This document shows, piece by piece, positions 22,011-33,588 of a stretch of 64,000 nt of DNA. The stretch comes from Ricinus communis (taxonomy: Eukaryota > Streptophyta > Magnoliopsida > Malpighiales > Euphorbiaceae). Below the pieces are notes generated by a model that had not been told where the DNA came from, ran no database searches, and worked only from the letters and a program-made list of their open reading frames with translations. Numbering within the stretch: the stretch's first letter is position 1; each line of letters starts with the position of its first letter. Where the stretch lies: contig NC_063261.1 of assembly GCF_019578655.1 (NCBI RefSeq), forward strand, positions 8,130,446-8,194,445, in the 5' to 3' direction. A program made the position numbers and the translations under genes.

Positions 22011-22730
22011 ACCTATGACTCTCTTATCTCTTCCAATCCAAAGTAGAATCTGTATGGTTTCAAAATAAAGAGCTAGTGTGATGCATGAGATGCATGGTAC
22101 GCATGATGCACGTGTAATGCACAATAAATAGGTTAGCAATTAAGGAATATACAAGGCATATACAATCAAATCTTCCAATTTATTTCTCCTATACATGGTT
22201 CAAGGTGAGTCTCTTTTCTAGGATTTTAGGCTAGGCTTACTATCAACAGGGGATAGTAAAGAACCAACACACATGCCAAAAGCTTTCAAAACACATAAAT
22301 AAACAAGGTGTTATTTCCCAATATAAAGGCAAAACTTGCATGTTGTGGGTCGAGGCTTTTAAAGATGTAGGCTTCAAAATCTTATAAGAAAAAAATACCT
22401 CAAATAGCAAGGAAATGGGTACATAGTGGAGATTTCTACTATCACTACCGTGGGTTGAATCTTAGATAAGGAAAAAGGCTCCCACAACAAATACTCTTCC
22501 TTTGCTAGTCTACCCACATAAGGGTTCATGCGACGAAGGAAGCTTACTTGATTGTGAATGATGGGTAGCAAGTGTCATAATTTCAAGGTTCGAATAGAGC
22601 TAAAGAACTACTAACTGACACCATCAGGGTTATATGGACCAATGTGCATAATGTGTGAAAATAGTGTAGTAATGCAAAAATAGACTATTAAATGATAAAA
22701 TTAAAGGTAAGAATACAATGGAATCATTTT
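22011..22730 (-). other. Residual internal leader of Tat element B
   Basis: There is no coding signal. The sequence joins the truncated pol to the PBS, so it represents the untranslated leader plus deletion scar. It contains a short run of tgcatg-like units (22,080-22,120: gatgcatgagatgcatggtacgcatgatgcacg). Confidence 0.45.
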
Positions 22731-22754
22731 CTCTTATCCCCAAAGGAGTCGCCA
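22731..22754 (-). promoter_or_regulatory. Primer binding site of Tat element B (tRNA-Arg type)
   Basis: On the minus strand the sequence is TGGCGACTCCTTTGGGGATA, directly after the LTR end (GCCCATA plus one base). The TGGCGACTCC..TGGGGA form is what I recall for Ogre/Tat elements, thought to pair with tRNA-Arg. A second copy (TGGCGACTCCACTAGGGATA) is at 61,057. Confidence 0.7.
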
Positions 22755-22755
22755 C

Positions 22756-24297
22756 TATGGGCAGCGGTTCCAAACATGCACTAAAGTGTCTTTAGTGATC
22801 ACGACACTGTAAGGCTTTTCAACCTAGTCGGAAACACGCTAACTCGGCACAAAGAATAGTGCGAAGAAGGGAGTCGCCACCTAGGTAATCACCTTGACAC
22901 ATTTTCTAATTTGTAGCATAACTAGATTTTCGCCTCCTAGGTAATCATCAGGATATGAACACTAACTTTCTTAATTGTGTATTCTTACCTTTAATTTTAT
23001 TAGTTAATAGCCTATCCCCTATAAATGCGACAAATAAATTCAACAGTTCAACAATACAGCATGGCAAAGTTTGCTTAATTCTCGCCCAATATCATTATTC
23101 AAGCCTAATTCTTACCACTATTTAGCCTAATTACCTACTTTTTTGCATGTCAAAAACCTATTTTAAATTCTTAGTTTATATGGGTCCTATTATATTAAAA
23201 ATGGCAAAGCCACTTAGGTTTAGTCCAATTTTATTTAATTAGCCCAATTACTATCTTTTTAATCTAACCATCTATTAATTTCATGCCAAAATTAATTTTT
23301 TAGGCCTATGTCTATGTAGATTGGTTTTAATTTCAATTAGAGAAGCAATCATGTATTTATCCATTATTAAACAAAAAAAATTAAAAAAGTAAGAAAATAA
23401 CCGAAATTAAACTTCCTACAACTATAGACTGAAAAATAATGGAAAAGGGATTAAAATAGGCGAAATTAGTCTCTAAACATGCAAATTATCGAACACGGGT
23501 GGGCCCAAAGGTGAATAGCTGATCAACACTAAACTAGATCTTGGACCAATTCGCAGTTCGTTGCTTACATGCATAAAAAAGGTACAAAAATTGATTAGTA
23601 TGTAAAGAATAAATCAAAGTAAACAAACTAATTTATATTTGGGATAAAAATAGCAGTTTAAAGTTCTAATCATACATATAAAATTAGCAAAAGAAGCAGA
23701 TTTATTCATATGATTAGCTAAATGTGATAACATAACCTAAATAATTAATGGTTTTCATATTCATATATCCTAATCATGGCAAAACCAAATAGAAATCCTA
23801 ACATGCTAATCTAATTGATTTGTATAAAAACAACAATTTCAATCCCTAATCATGTAATTTTAATGAAAATAATACTAATTTAATAAAACAACATGGAAAA
23901 CCTAGATCTAAGCATGTGAAACACATCTCAAATAAGATTCAACACATGAACCCTAATAATGGAAATCTAACAGATTCAACAAAATAAAACAATCATAAAG
24001 CAAGAGAGTAGAGTATTATGAGATTTATTTATTAAGAAACTCTTAGGTTGTCACCATGTTGTGCAATCTCTTGAGTCTAAGAAGGAGGAGGAGAGGTTTG
24101 GCTTGAAAATAAGGTAACAATCTAGAGTGTTTGGCGTTACTCTCAAACTCATATTATGTTACCAAAACCTGAACAATTGCTCTCTATTGGGAATTGTCAA
24201 CCCTCTTGGCTTAAGGTTTCCTTTTCTATATATAGAGGAGTGCAAGAAACCTTAGAGGCTAGGATAAACTCTCCTTTAATTCTCGATAATCCCAAGT
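22756..24297 (-). mobile_element. 5' LTR of Tat element B (U3 truncated)
   Basis: Read on the minus strand, the LTR ends next to the PBS at 22,756. It shares U5 with the other Tat LTRs: gagtcgccacctaggtaatc, aaggcttttcaacctag and agtgtctttagtgatca on the plus strand. A TATA-like tctatatataga at 24,219-24,230 and the 'ggtgacaacctaagag' segment match the R/U5 of the LTRs at 36,940 and 40,760. Beyond the TATA, U3 is nearly absent because another LTR end starts at about 24,299. The rest is AT-rich and non-coding. Confidence 0.65.
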
Positions 24298-24298
24298 G

Positions 24299-24570
24299 TG
24301 TGCGATGGTTTCGGGCGCGCATCCAAGTGTCTTTAGCGACCACGGTATTGCAAGGCTTTTCAACCTAATCAAGAACATGCTAACTAGTCATAGAGACTAG
24401 CATAGAGATGGGAGTCGCCACCTAGGTAATTCATCGGGCCACTTTTACTAATGAGTGACGTTTCTCAACTCCATAAGAAAGCTTACGTCACAAATCTAGA
24501 GATGCATTCAGAAGCTAGCTTCCTTATTTGTGTATATTTGTCTTTAATTTTATGATTTATTTCACATATC
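24299..24570 (-). mobile_element. Second Tat LTR 3'-end fragment
   Basis: It starts tgtgcgatggtttcgggcgcgcatccaagtgtctttagcgacc. On the minus strand this is the LTR end ...GCGCCCGAAACCATCGCACA. It repeats the U5 block seen at 22,756-22,980 (gggagtcgccacctaggtaa, agcttccttatttgtgta). It shows that two Tat LTR pieces abut. Confidence 0.65.
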
Positions 24571-24589
24571 CAATACTGGCTTTATTTAG

Positions 24590-25010
24590 CTTTGAGAACT
24601 TGGACGAGTCATATGTCATGTGTCTCGAGCAGCCGTTGTCAATATACCAGTCATTTGTTTTTTTCATGCTACTCAGACATACCTGCTATGATTATTCAGT
24701 TTTAGGTCCCCAATCTAAGTTAGGTCTTGATGTGTCAGTAGGCTTTATATTTGTACCTTTTGGTACCTAAAATAGGAACTTTCAAAAGCATGTTTTGAAC
24801 ATATGTCCATTACAATGACAATGAGGATAATACTTTTAGATATCTGTCTTTTTGGAAAATTTCATTTTAGCAGACTTGGATGAAAAGGCAATTGACTTAT
24901 GCAAGGATTTCTCATTTATATTTACTTTGTAACCTTTATCATGGCACTTTTTCTTTTCACAACCTATAGAACTTGAGGTAGGATATAATACTTCCTTTCC
25001 TGATGGGAAT
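24590..25010 (-). pseudogene. Ty1/copia gag-protease fragment
   Basis: On the minus strand a CCHC-like knuckle CHCNGHMFKTC is followed by a link and WYIDNGCSRHMTYDSSKF, the copia protease region where DSG normally stands (here DNG). This is the gag-protease border of Ty1/copia elements. Stops occur in the link. The fragment is cut at 25,011 by the LTR of a CRM element that inserted into it. The matching continuation was not found on the other side. Confidence 0.65.
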
Positions 25011-25832
25011 TGTAGGTTTCATCAATTAACTCCCCAATAGCAAAAATACTATGATAAGTTGAATTAGAAGAAAACTAGAAATTACCAATTTAATCCACAA
25101 ATTCAGATCGTTCAAAGATTGAAGTAAGAAGATGGATGCTACTTAACCCCTTTACCAACAAGGATAAAGATACTAAGATAAACTTTGAATTTCCTCTTAT
25201 GCCACAAACAAGAAAGTTTGATAAATAACAAGAAAACAAAGATTTAGATTTTGACACCACAAGCTAGAATAAAGCTTGATAAGTCACAAAGTTCAAGCAA
25301 GAAATTAAAGACAAAATTCCTCACAATAAAACTCAAACAAAATTTCATATATCAAATTCAATCATGCTCTAAAAGAAAGAAAAGGACTTGTTTATATAGA
25401 GTACAAGTCCATGGACAGACTACTAAAATAGACTCACACACATAGGATTACTTTTACTCTTAAATGGCCTTAGTAACCACTATCCACACTAATAGCCATT
25501 ACTTGGTATTAATTACCCCATTAACTTGTATATGGTGGCTCTTAATAACCACTACCCACATTGATAGCCATTACTTGGTATTAATTACCACATTAACTTG
25601 TATGGTGGCTACATGTAACCCTAATTGTTATTAACATTAAAACAAGTTAAATATTATTCCTTGGGCCTCCATGGATGCCTTATTGGGTTGAAGTTCTTGG
25701 GCTTTCCAAATGTCCCTAATTAAACCCAATATGGCTTGTTGAAACTTCTTGGATTTGGACCTTGTGATTGGGCCTTCTTGTACTATTAATGGATCTTGGA
25801 TCTCTTTAAGCTTTGAACTTGGATTCACATCA
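25011..25832 (-). mobile_element. 3' LTR of CRM-type chromovirus (element 2)
   Basis: On the minus strand it begins TGATGTGAATCC at 25,832, just after the polypurine tract GAAGAAAGGGGGAA (25,833-25,846), and ends ...GAAACCTACA at 25,011. Length is 822 bp. A TATA box (CTCTATATAAACAAG, minus strand) lies around 25,387-25,401. The start of the LTR also encodes the C-terminal part of pol (see the pol entry). A ~75-bp tandem duplication is inside at about 25,468-25,615. Confidence 0.8.
25468..25615. repeat. Tandem duplication in the CRM-2 LTR
   Basis: Two ~75-bp units share 'aaccactaNccacaNtNatagccattacttggtattaattacc' and 'cattaacttgtatNtggtggct'. They lie upstream of the TATA box in U3, so they could be duplicated promoter elements. 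Confidence 0.8.
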
Positions 25833-27958
25833 TTCCCCCTTTCTTCAAAAGGATTTGTCCACAAATCAGCTCCATCATCTTCATCACCTACATCAAACAA
25901 AGACAAGTCACTAACATTGAAAGTAGCACTAACATTGTCATACTCACTTGGAAGTTCTAGCTTGTAGGCATTGTTGTTGCTGCGTTGAAGCACTCTAAAA
26001 GGACCATCTCCTCTTGGCATAAGCTTTGATTTCCTTTGGTTAGGAAATCTTTCCTTCCTCAAGTGCACCCACACCCAATCTCCAGGCTCAAAAATGACTT
26101 GCTTCCTCCCTTTGTTGTGTTGCTTTTCATATTGGAGTGTCTTCTTCTCAATGTTTGCACGCACCTTCTCATGCAAAGTCTTGATGAATTCAGCTTTTTG
26201 TTTCCCCTCTAAATTAGCTTTTTCCAACGGCAATGGTAGCAAATCTAATGGAGTCAATGGATTGAATCCATACACAACTTCAGAGGGTGATCAATTTGTT
26301 GAACCATGCACACTCCTATTGTAAGCAAATTCCACATGTGGCAAACATTCTTCCCAATTCTTCAGATTTCTTTGGATGATAGCCCTCAAAAGTGTTACAA
26401 GTGTCCTATTGACCACCTCTGTTTGTCCATCCATTTGCGGATGACAAGTTGTAGAATACAAAAGCTTTGTCCCCATCTTTCCCCAAAGAGTCTTCCAAAA
26501 GTGACTTAGGAATTTGACATCCCTATCACTCACAATGGTCCTTGGCACTCCATGTAGCCTTACAATCTCCTTAAAGAATAGATTGGCAATATGGGTTGCA
26601 TCATCCGTCTTGTGACATGGAATGAAATGTGCCATTTTGCTAAACCTGTCCACAACAACAAAAATAGAATCTCTCCCTCCCTTGGACCTAGGTAATCCTA
26701 AAACAAAGTCCATAGAAATGTCTACCCAAGGTTCATTTGGTATGGGAAGAGGTGTATACAAACCATGAGGCATTGCTTTGGATTTGGCTTGTTTGCAAGT
26801 AATGCATTTCTCACAAATTCTCTCAACATCCCTTTTCATGTGTGGCCAAAATAAATGGTCACCCAATATATCCAAAGTTTTCTTAATCCCAAAATGTGCC
26901 ATTAAACCTCCACTATGTGCCTCTCTCACAAGTAACTCTCTCAAAGAACTTTGTGGCACACACAATTTGTTTTCCCGAAAAAGAAAACCATCAAACTTAT
27001 AGAATTTATCAAAACCCCCTTTCTCACATACCCTATAAACATTAGCAAAATCATGATCATTAGAATAAAGATCTTTTATGTATTCAAATCCTAATAACTT
27101 TGCATCAAGTTTAGAGATCAAGGCATACCTTCTTGACAATGCATCAGCCACCACATTTTCTTTCCCTTGCTTGTACTTAATGATGTACGGAAAGGATTCA
27201 ATGAATTCCACCCATTTTGCATGTCTTTTGTTAAGCTTTCCTTGTCCTTTGAGATACTTCAAGGACTCATGGTCCGTGTGAATTATGAATTCTTTGTAGC
27301 CAAGGTAATGCTGCCATGTCTTTAGAACCCTCACTAATGCATAGAACTCCTTGTCATATGTAGGGTAGTTTAGACTTGCTCCACTTAGCTTTTCACTAAA
27401 GAATGCTATGGGCTTACCTTCTTGTATCAAAACTCCTCCAATACCTATGCCACTTGCATCACACTCAATCTCAAAAGGTTTAGTAAAATTTGGCAAAGAT
27501 AATAAGGGTGCAGAACTTAATTTGTCTTTTAGCAAGTTAAAAGCCTCATCTTGTTCAATTCCCCACTTAAAACCAACATTCTTTTTTATGCATTCGGTTA
27601 AAGGTGCAGCTATGGTAGAAAAATTCTTAATGAACCTTCTATAAAAGCTAGCTAAACCATGAAAGCTTCTTACATCACTTACACTTGTGGGTGTTGGCCA
27701 TTCTCTAATTACTTTTACCTTTTCTTGATCAACATGAATACCCTTGTCATTGACAATATATCCAAGAAAAGTAATTTCATTAGTGCAAAAACAACATTTC
27801 TTTAGATTAGCATACAACTTCTCTTCTCTAAGCACATCAAAAACACAAGTCAAATGTTGTACATGCTCATCTAAATTTTTGCTATAAACCAAGATATCAT
27901 CAAAATAGACAACAACAAATTTGCCTATGAATGCTCTTAAAACAATATATGACTCCAT
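25637..27958 (-). pseudogene. CRM-type chromovirus pol (RT 3' part, RNase H, integrase, CR-like tail)
   Basis: From 27,958 downward: [16 protein letters not shown] (RT catalytic box), [31 protein letters not shown], then RNase H ([50 protein letters not shown]). The integrase zinc finger ([27 protein letters not shown]) and DDE core ([37 protein letters not shown]) follow. The protein is open except for one TGA near 26,288-26,290 (after NRSVHGSTN). It continues as a C-terminal domain (PRGDGPFRVLQRSNNNAYKL) ending in EGPITRSKSKKFQQ. That tail resembles the CR motif of CRM elements, which replaces a chromodomain and is linked to centromere targeting (family knowledge). The 5' half (gag, protease, RT start) is missing; the copy begins abruptly at 27,958. 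Confidence 0.85.
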
Positions 27959-28284
27959 GTCTTAAGACATCCTAATTGTCTTAAGATTATAATTATTTGT
28001 CCTAATAGGATTAGGAGATTAATTAAAAGGTTATTTTAATTAATAGAAGTATTATTAATCCTTTAGGACAAAGACATGTAATTTTAGAAAATCCCAGTTG
28101 GACTAGGTAGTTGTCTAGATTAAGACAAGAGTTTGAATCTTGTCTTAAATTGTAGACATGGCTGAAAATTATAAGGAATCAATGGGCAGTTTTATTTTAA
28201 AATTTTAATTCAATTAAATAAAGTTTCTCATAAATTTGTGTTATCCTATGACTTATGTCTTAGTATCTAGTATGACTAGGCTGT
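27959..28284. other. Unassigned AT-rich junction segment
   Basis: It lies between the truncated CRM-2 pol and the PMD fragment. It contains inverted-repeat-like 'gtcttaagacatcctaattgtcttaag' and 'ttaattaaaaggttattttaattaat'. It may be a deletion scar or an LTR piece; no family was recognised. Confidence 0.3.
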
Positions 28285-28690
28285 TTGCTGGTTGGGGCCT
28301 CGCTCCTAGCTGTAGATCCTCTCTCCTAAGTACCATACACGACAAGCGGGTTCGTCAATAGGATCCTCCTCTACTCGAGGTCAGCCACCGATAACATATA
28401 TAGGTCCCATTGGCAGCGCTCCCCCAGCCATTCATCTCGTACCTACAAATCAGGAAAGGTAATTAACTATATAAATATAGCATGAATATGACTAATGGAT
28501 TGTATTTATCCCGTCCTAGGTCAAGCTGTTGATCCACATACAGTGCACGTGAACTTGAGCCCACTCCAAGATAACGCTCCTGCTCGAGCCCCAACAGCTC
28601 AAGTGAGGGAAAGCCTGCAAAGCGCAGATGGGCTATGAGCCTACTAAAAGGCCAATCTCCAAGGCCCAAACCTGTAAAACAATAATTAGC
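28285..28690 (-). pseudogene. PMD gene of the plus-strand Tat element: exons 3 and 4
   Basis: On the minus strand, intron acceptor TGTTTTACAG leads into exon 3 at 28,671 (GLGLGDWPFSRLIAH, ELLGLEQERYLGVGS). It matches 7,505-7,665 of copy A (gatttggagatcggtctcatagtaggctca; caagcaggagcgtcccgatggagtggg). The exon 3 donor is mutated (cctag/gacggg where copy A has ctag/gtaaga). Exon 4 starts after tttgtag near 28,446 and matches 7,735-7,890 (gggacctatatatg; gtacttaggagagaggatctac). It ends near 28,285. This is the 3' portion of a gene whose start is at 36,196. Confidence 0.75.
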
Positions 28691-28700
28691 GTTTACTATA

Positions 28701-29716
28701 TGATGCAGTTCCACCATTAACATTGACGGAGGCTCAAGAGAAAGACATGTTGAGCATTCGTTCAAACAGACCTATCACGAGGGCTCGTGCCAAAGCTATT
28801 GCTCAAGCCACTTCGAGCATTATCGCCAAGGCCTTTGCAAGGAATGGAGTGTCCTCAATTTCCACACCCACCTTCAAGATTTTATCATTGTCTACTTGGC
28901 GTGAAGAGACTTCCTAAACCTAAACTTTCATCTTTGGGTTTTATATTGCTATTTGTTTTTATTTTTTATTTGTATTTACTTACCCTGTTTTCCTTTATTA
29001 GAAATCTAGGTTTAGGGTTCCCATATATATGGGATATTGGTTTTGTTTTAGAGGCATGTTGAATTTTAAACAAGGAATTTGAGAGAGCTTTGGACTCCCC
29101 CCTTGTCTTTGACGCCGCCTCCCTCCCTCTCTTATTTGTGTCGATCCTAATACTAAACACTATCACCCCTTTAATCTACATTCTTGTTTAAAATTAATCC
29201 ATCTTTATTAATTGTTTTTGTCCCATTTTCCATTTCAATGTGGTTGTTCTTTAATTTTCCGAATTGAGAAAGTGGGATCGGGCTTCATTTCCATCATTTT
29301 GGTCCCTAATTTCGTTGTTACGTGGTTGGCGCTCATCATCAAATTAGTGGAATTGTGACCACCTCCTACCGACATCATCTTTGGGATTTCTTCATCTGAA
29401 TTGTGAAAGTGGGATTGTCCCACTTTCCATCTACAAATTAAGTGGAATTCGTGTCCACTTCTTCTACGGCACTATAGTCTTCATTTCCCGAATTGAGAAA
29501 GTAGGATTGTCCCTATTTTTATTCTTCATTAAGTAGAGCCGTGGACAATCCTTCTACCGACATCACCTTAGCCTTCATTTTTCCTCATTTGTATTTGTTA
29601 CTCATAACATAATTGAGAATTGAGCTGCCTCCTTTCTAAGGCCAAGGACGTGTCCTCCGTCTCTTTCTATCAAGGCTGCCTTAGGCGTCAATAAGAGAAG
29701 CCTCGGCACACGTCCT
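28701..29716 (+). repeat. 5' LTR of CRM element 1 (3' end truncated)
   Basis: It is collinear with 32,521-33,540 at high identity. In the first ~265 bp I count about ten substitutions, all transitions, and one 1-bp indel. Similarity stops after 'gtccta' (about 29,717), where the internal deletion begins. Confidence 0.85.
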
Positions 29717-29919
29717 AGGGCACCTGCAATCACCGAATTTGGATCCCAAATGCCTATGGACCCTACATCTACAATTCAGGGTCGTTGTGAGCGACGATTA
29801 CTCATGGCACATTCGAGAGATATCACTCCAATCGTTTAGGGACGTTCTCCTTGCTTCTTATTGATTCCTACTGCTTGTTTGTCTATTTTTAAAACTGTAG
29901 ATGATTTACCCTCTTCTGT

Positions 29920-32737
29920 GACTTGTCTTTTGTAGGAGTTCACGGATGTTATGCCTGATGAGATTCTCGAAGGTCTTCCTCCACTTCGTGGGATCGAGCA
30001 TTATATTGATTTAATTCTCGAGGCTTCTTTGCCTAATCGTGCAGCCTATCGGGCATGTCCGGAGGAGACTAAAGAGCTCCAGCGTCAAGTCACCGAGCTC
30101 TTAGAGAAGGGCTATATACGAGAGAGTTTAAGTCCTTGTAGCATACCGGTAATTTTGGTGCTATATGGAGAATGTGCATGGACTAGAGGGCCATTAATCA
30201 AATAACGGTAAAGTACCATCATCCAATTCCTCGCCTAGACGACATGCTCGATGAGTTGCATGGAGCCATCCTCTTTTCCAAGATCGATCTTAAGAGCGGC
30301 TACCATCAAATCCGCATGAAAGAAGGTGATGAATGGAAGACGACTTTCAAAACAAAGTATGGCCTTTATGAATGGCTTGTGATGCCATTTGGACTTAGCA
30401 ATGCCCCAAGTACCTTTATAAGATTGATGAACCATGTACTTAGACATTTTTTGGGGAAATTTGTGGTTGTGTATTTTGATGACATTTTAGTGTATAGTCG
30501 GTCTATAGATGAACATGTTTCTCATCTTAGACAAGTCCTACAATGTCTTAGGAACGAGCAATTGTACGTCAACTTGTCAAAATATGTGTTTTGCTCGGAC
30601 ACTACTATTTTCTTAGGATTTGTAGTTTCTAGGGATGGGCTGTGTGTGGATGAGGAAAAGGTCTGCGCTATCAAGGAGTGGCCTACCCCTACTACAGCGA
30701 TCATGGTGCGGTCTTTCTTAGGGTTGGCCGGATTTTATAAGCGGTTTATGAAGGATTTTAGCTCAATAGTCGCGCCCCTACATGAGTTGACAAAGAAGGG
30801 CACCACCATTACTTGGTAGCCGAAGCATGAGGCAGCCTTCATGACCCTTAAGGATCGCCTATGCCATGCTCCTTTGCTACAGTTACCGAACTTCAACAAA
30901 ACCTTTGAGGTTGAGTACGACGCCTCCAACATTGGGATAGGTGGAGTCCTTATTCAAGAACGCCACCCCATTGTATATTTCAGCGAGAAGTTGTCTGGCG
31001 CCACTCTTAACTATCCTACTTATGATAAAGAGCTTTATGCTCTTATTCGGGTATTAAAGACATGGCAACATTATTTGTGGCCTAAGGAGTTCGTCATCCA
31101 TACAGACTATGAGGCCTTGGCTTATCTCAAGCACTAATCCACCCTTGGCCATCGGCATGCTCAGTGGGTAGAGTTCATGGAGACCTTTCCATATGTGGTG
31201 CTTCATAAAAAAGGTAAGGAGAATGTGGTAGCCAACGCCCTTTCTCGCAGGTATGTTCTCTTATCTTCCCTTGATGCAAAAGTCTTTGGATTTTCTTTAA
31301 TTAAGGAATTATATAAGCATGATACTTTCTTTAAATTTATTTATGACACTTGCGCATCTTAAGGAGCCTTAGAGACCTATTTCCTTGACCAATGGTACCT
31401 CTATAAGGGTGGGAAATTATGCATTCCATCCTCTTCTATTAGGGGTCTCCTAATTAAGGAAGCACATAAGAGTATAGCACATTTTGGGATAGCCAAAACC
31501 ATAGTCGCTCTTAAGGAACACTTTTATTGGCTACACATGACTAAACAAGTAACTAAATTTTGCAATGCTTGTGTCAATTGCCTCAAAGCCAAGTCTAGGT
31601 CAAGCCCCTCACTCTACACACCCTTACCCATACCACAAGCACCTTAGGAGGATATATCCATGGATTTTATGATGGGGTTGCCAAGATCTAAGAAGGGGAG
31701 GGACTCTATTTTCGTGGTGGTCGATTGATTCTCTAAGATGGCTCATTTTATACCATATAAGTTCACCAACAATGCTTCCAATTGTGCTTCTTTATTCTTT
31801 GAGCATGTGGTTCGCTTACATGGTATTCCACGTACTATAGTTAGTGATAGAGAGGTAAAATTTGTTAGCCATTTTTAGAGAACATTGTGGGGTAAGTTAG
31901 GTACCAGTCTTCTATTCTCTACTAGCTATCACCCTCAAACTGATGGCCAAATGGAAGTGACCAACCGGACCTTAGGAACCTTGCTTAGGACAATGCTTAG
32001 GGCCAACCCGCGCCGTTGGGAGGACTTACTTGCTTTTGTTGAGTTTTCTTATAACAGGTCTATCCATTCAGCTACGAAGATGTCCCCGTTTGAAGTGGTG
32101 TATGGCCGTAACCCTTTGTCACCTTTGGACTTGGTGCCGTATCCTTTAAAAGACGGAGAACACGTCCGTGGAGCTGCATGGGCCGAGATGATTCAAGAGT
32201 TGTATGCTAAGATGGAGAGCCAGGCAGTTGGAGCACAAGGCCAACAAGGGCCAACGCTGTATCACATTTGCTCCCGGGGACCTTATCTGGTTGCACTTAA
32301 GGAAGGAGTGTTTCCCGTCTAGGAGACATTCCAAACTAGCCCCGAGAGGAGATGGACCATTCACGGCCTTGGAAGCATATGGACCTAATGCCTACAAGCT
32401 GGAGCTTCCTAATGACAATGGGGTGAACGCGACCTTCAACGTCGCCGACTTGTCTCCTTACACTCCACCGGACCTTGACATTGACGAATCAGGGACGATT
32501 TGAGGCCAAGAAGGGGAGAGTGATGCAGTTCCACCATTGACATTGATGGAGGCTCAAGAGGAAGACATGTTGAGCGTTCGTTCAAACGGACCTATCACGA
32601 GGGCTCGTGCCAAAGCTATTGCTCAAGCCACTTCGAGCATTGTCGCCAAGGCCTTTGCAAGGAATGGAGCATCCTCAATTTCCACACCCACCTTCAAGAT
32701 TTTATCATTGTCTACTTGGCATGAAGAGACTTCCTAA
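29920..32737 (+). pseudogene. CRM pol (RT, RNase H, integrase), extends into the 3' LTR
   Basis: RT starts near EFTDVMPDEILEGLPPLRG (29,940). It continues with [38 protein letters not shown] and the [16 protein letters not shown] box (about 30,475). RNase H has [17 protein letters not shown]. The integrase zinc finger (HKSIAHFGIAKT, CNACVNCLKAKS) and core ([39 protein letters not shown]) follow. In-frame stops are at least: TAG 30,817-30,819 (W-to-stop context), TAA near 31,135, TAA near 31,360, TAG near 31,647, TGA near 31,726 and TAG near 31,876, plus a frameshift near 32,200. After PPDLDIDESGTI a TGA (32,501-32,503) is followed in the same frame by DAVPPLTLMEAQEEDM and then NGPITRARAKAIAQ, coded inside the LTR and ending at 32,737. 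That tail is the CR-like motif. Confidence 0.85.
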
Positions 32738-33583
32738 ACTTAAACTTTCATCTTTGGGTTTATATTGCTATTTGTTTTTATTTTTTTATTTGTATTTACT
32801 TACCTTGTTTTCCTTTCTTAGAAATCTAGGTTTAGGGTTCCCATATATATGGGATACTGGTTTTGTTTTAGAGGCACGTTGAATTTTAAACAAGGAATTT
32901 GAGAGAGCTTTGGACTCCTCCCTTGTCTTCGACGCCACCTCCCTCCCTCTCTTATTTGTGTCGATCCTAATACTAAACACTATCACCCCTTTAATCTACA
33001 TTCTTGTTTGGATTTAAGTCCATCTTCATTAATTGTTTTTGTCCCATTTTCCATTTCAATGTGGTTGTTCTTTAATTTCCTGAATTAAGAAAGTGGGATC
33101 GGGCTTCATTTCCATCATTTCAGTCCCCAATTTCATTGTTACGTGGTTGGCGCCCATCATCAAATTAGTGGAATTGTGACCACCTCCTACCAATGTCATC
33201 TTTGGGATTTCTTCATCCGAATTGTGAAAGTGGGATTGTCCCCATTTTTCATCTACAAATTAAGTGGAATTCGTGTCCACTTCTTCTACAGCACTATAGT
33301 CTTCATTTCCCGAATTGAGAAAGTAGGATTTTTCCCATTTTTATTCTTCATTAAGTGGAGCCGTGGACAATCCTTCTACCGACATCACCTTAGCCTTCAT
33401 TTGTCCTCATTTGTATTTGTTACTTATAACATAATTGAGAATTGAGCTGCCTCCTTTCTAAGGCCAAGGACGTGTCTTCCGTCTCCTTCTATCAAGGCTG
33501 CCTTAGGCATCAATAAGAGAAGCCTCGGCACATGTCCTACCTAGATCCGACTCAAGCAAGCCTTCCAAGGGGCTAACGCATCA
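32521..33583 (+). repeat. 3' LTR of CRM element 1
   Basis: It has TG...CA ends and is 1,063 bp. It follows a polypurine tract and is followed by the target duplication CTATA. The first ~215 bp are also coding (C-terminus of pol). Confidence 0.9.
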
Positions 33584-33588
33584 CTATA

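Larger units (their letters stand above)
28701..33583 (+). mobile_element. CRM-type chromovirus, nearly whole length with both LTRs (element 1)
   Basis: 5' LTR 28,701-about 29,716 and 3' LTR 32,521-33,583 both start TGATGCAGTTCCACC. The 3' LTR ends ...CTAACGCATCA and is followed by CTATA (33,584-33,588). The same CTATA (28,696-28,700) precedes the 5' LTR, giving a 5-bp target duplication. The 5' LTR lacks its last ~50 bp, and PBS, gag and most of protease are deleted (only about 200 bp between LTR and RT). The polypurine tract is AAGAAGGGGAGAG at 32,508-32,520. It inserted into an intron of the antisense PMD gene. The element cannot move by itself. Confidence 0.9.

Noticed and set aside
28723..28917. 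Stand-alone small gene ending in a GPITR-type motif
   Set aside because: It is the 5' LTR copy of the pol C-terminus. Without pol upstream it is not a gene of its own.
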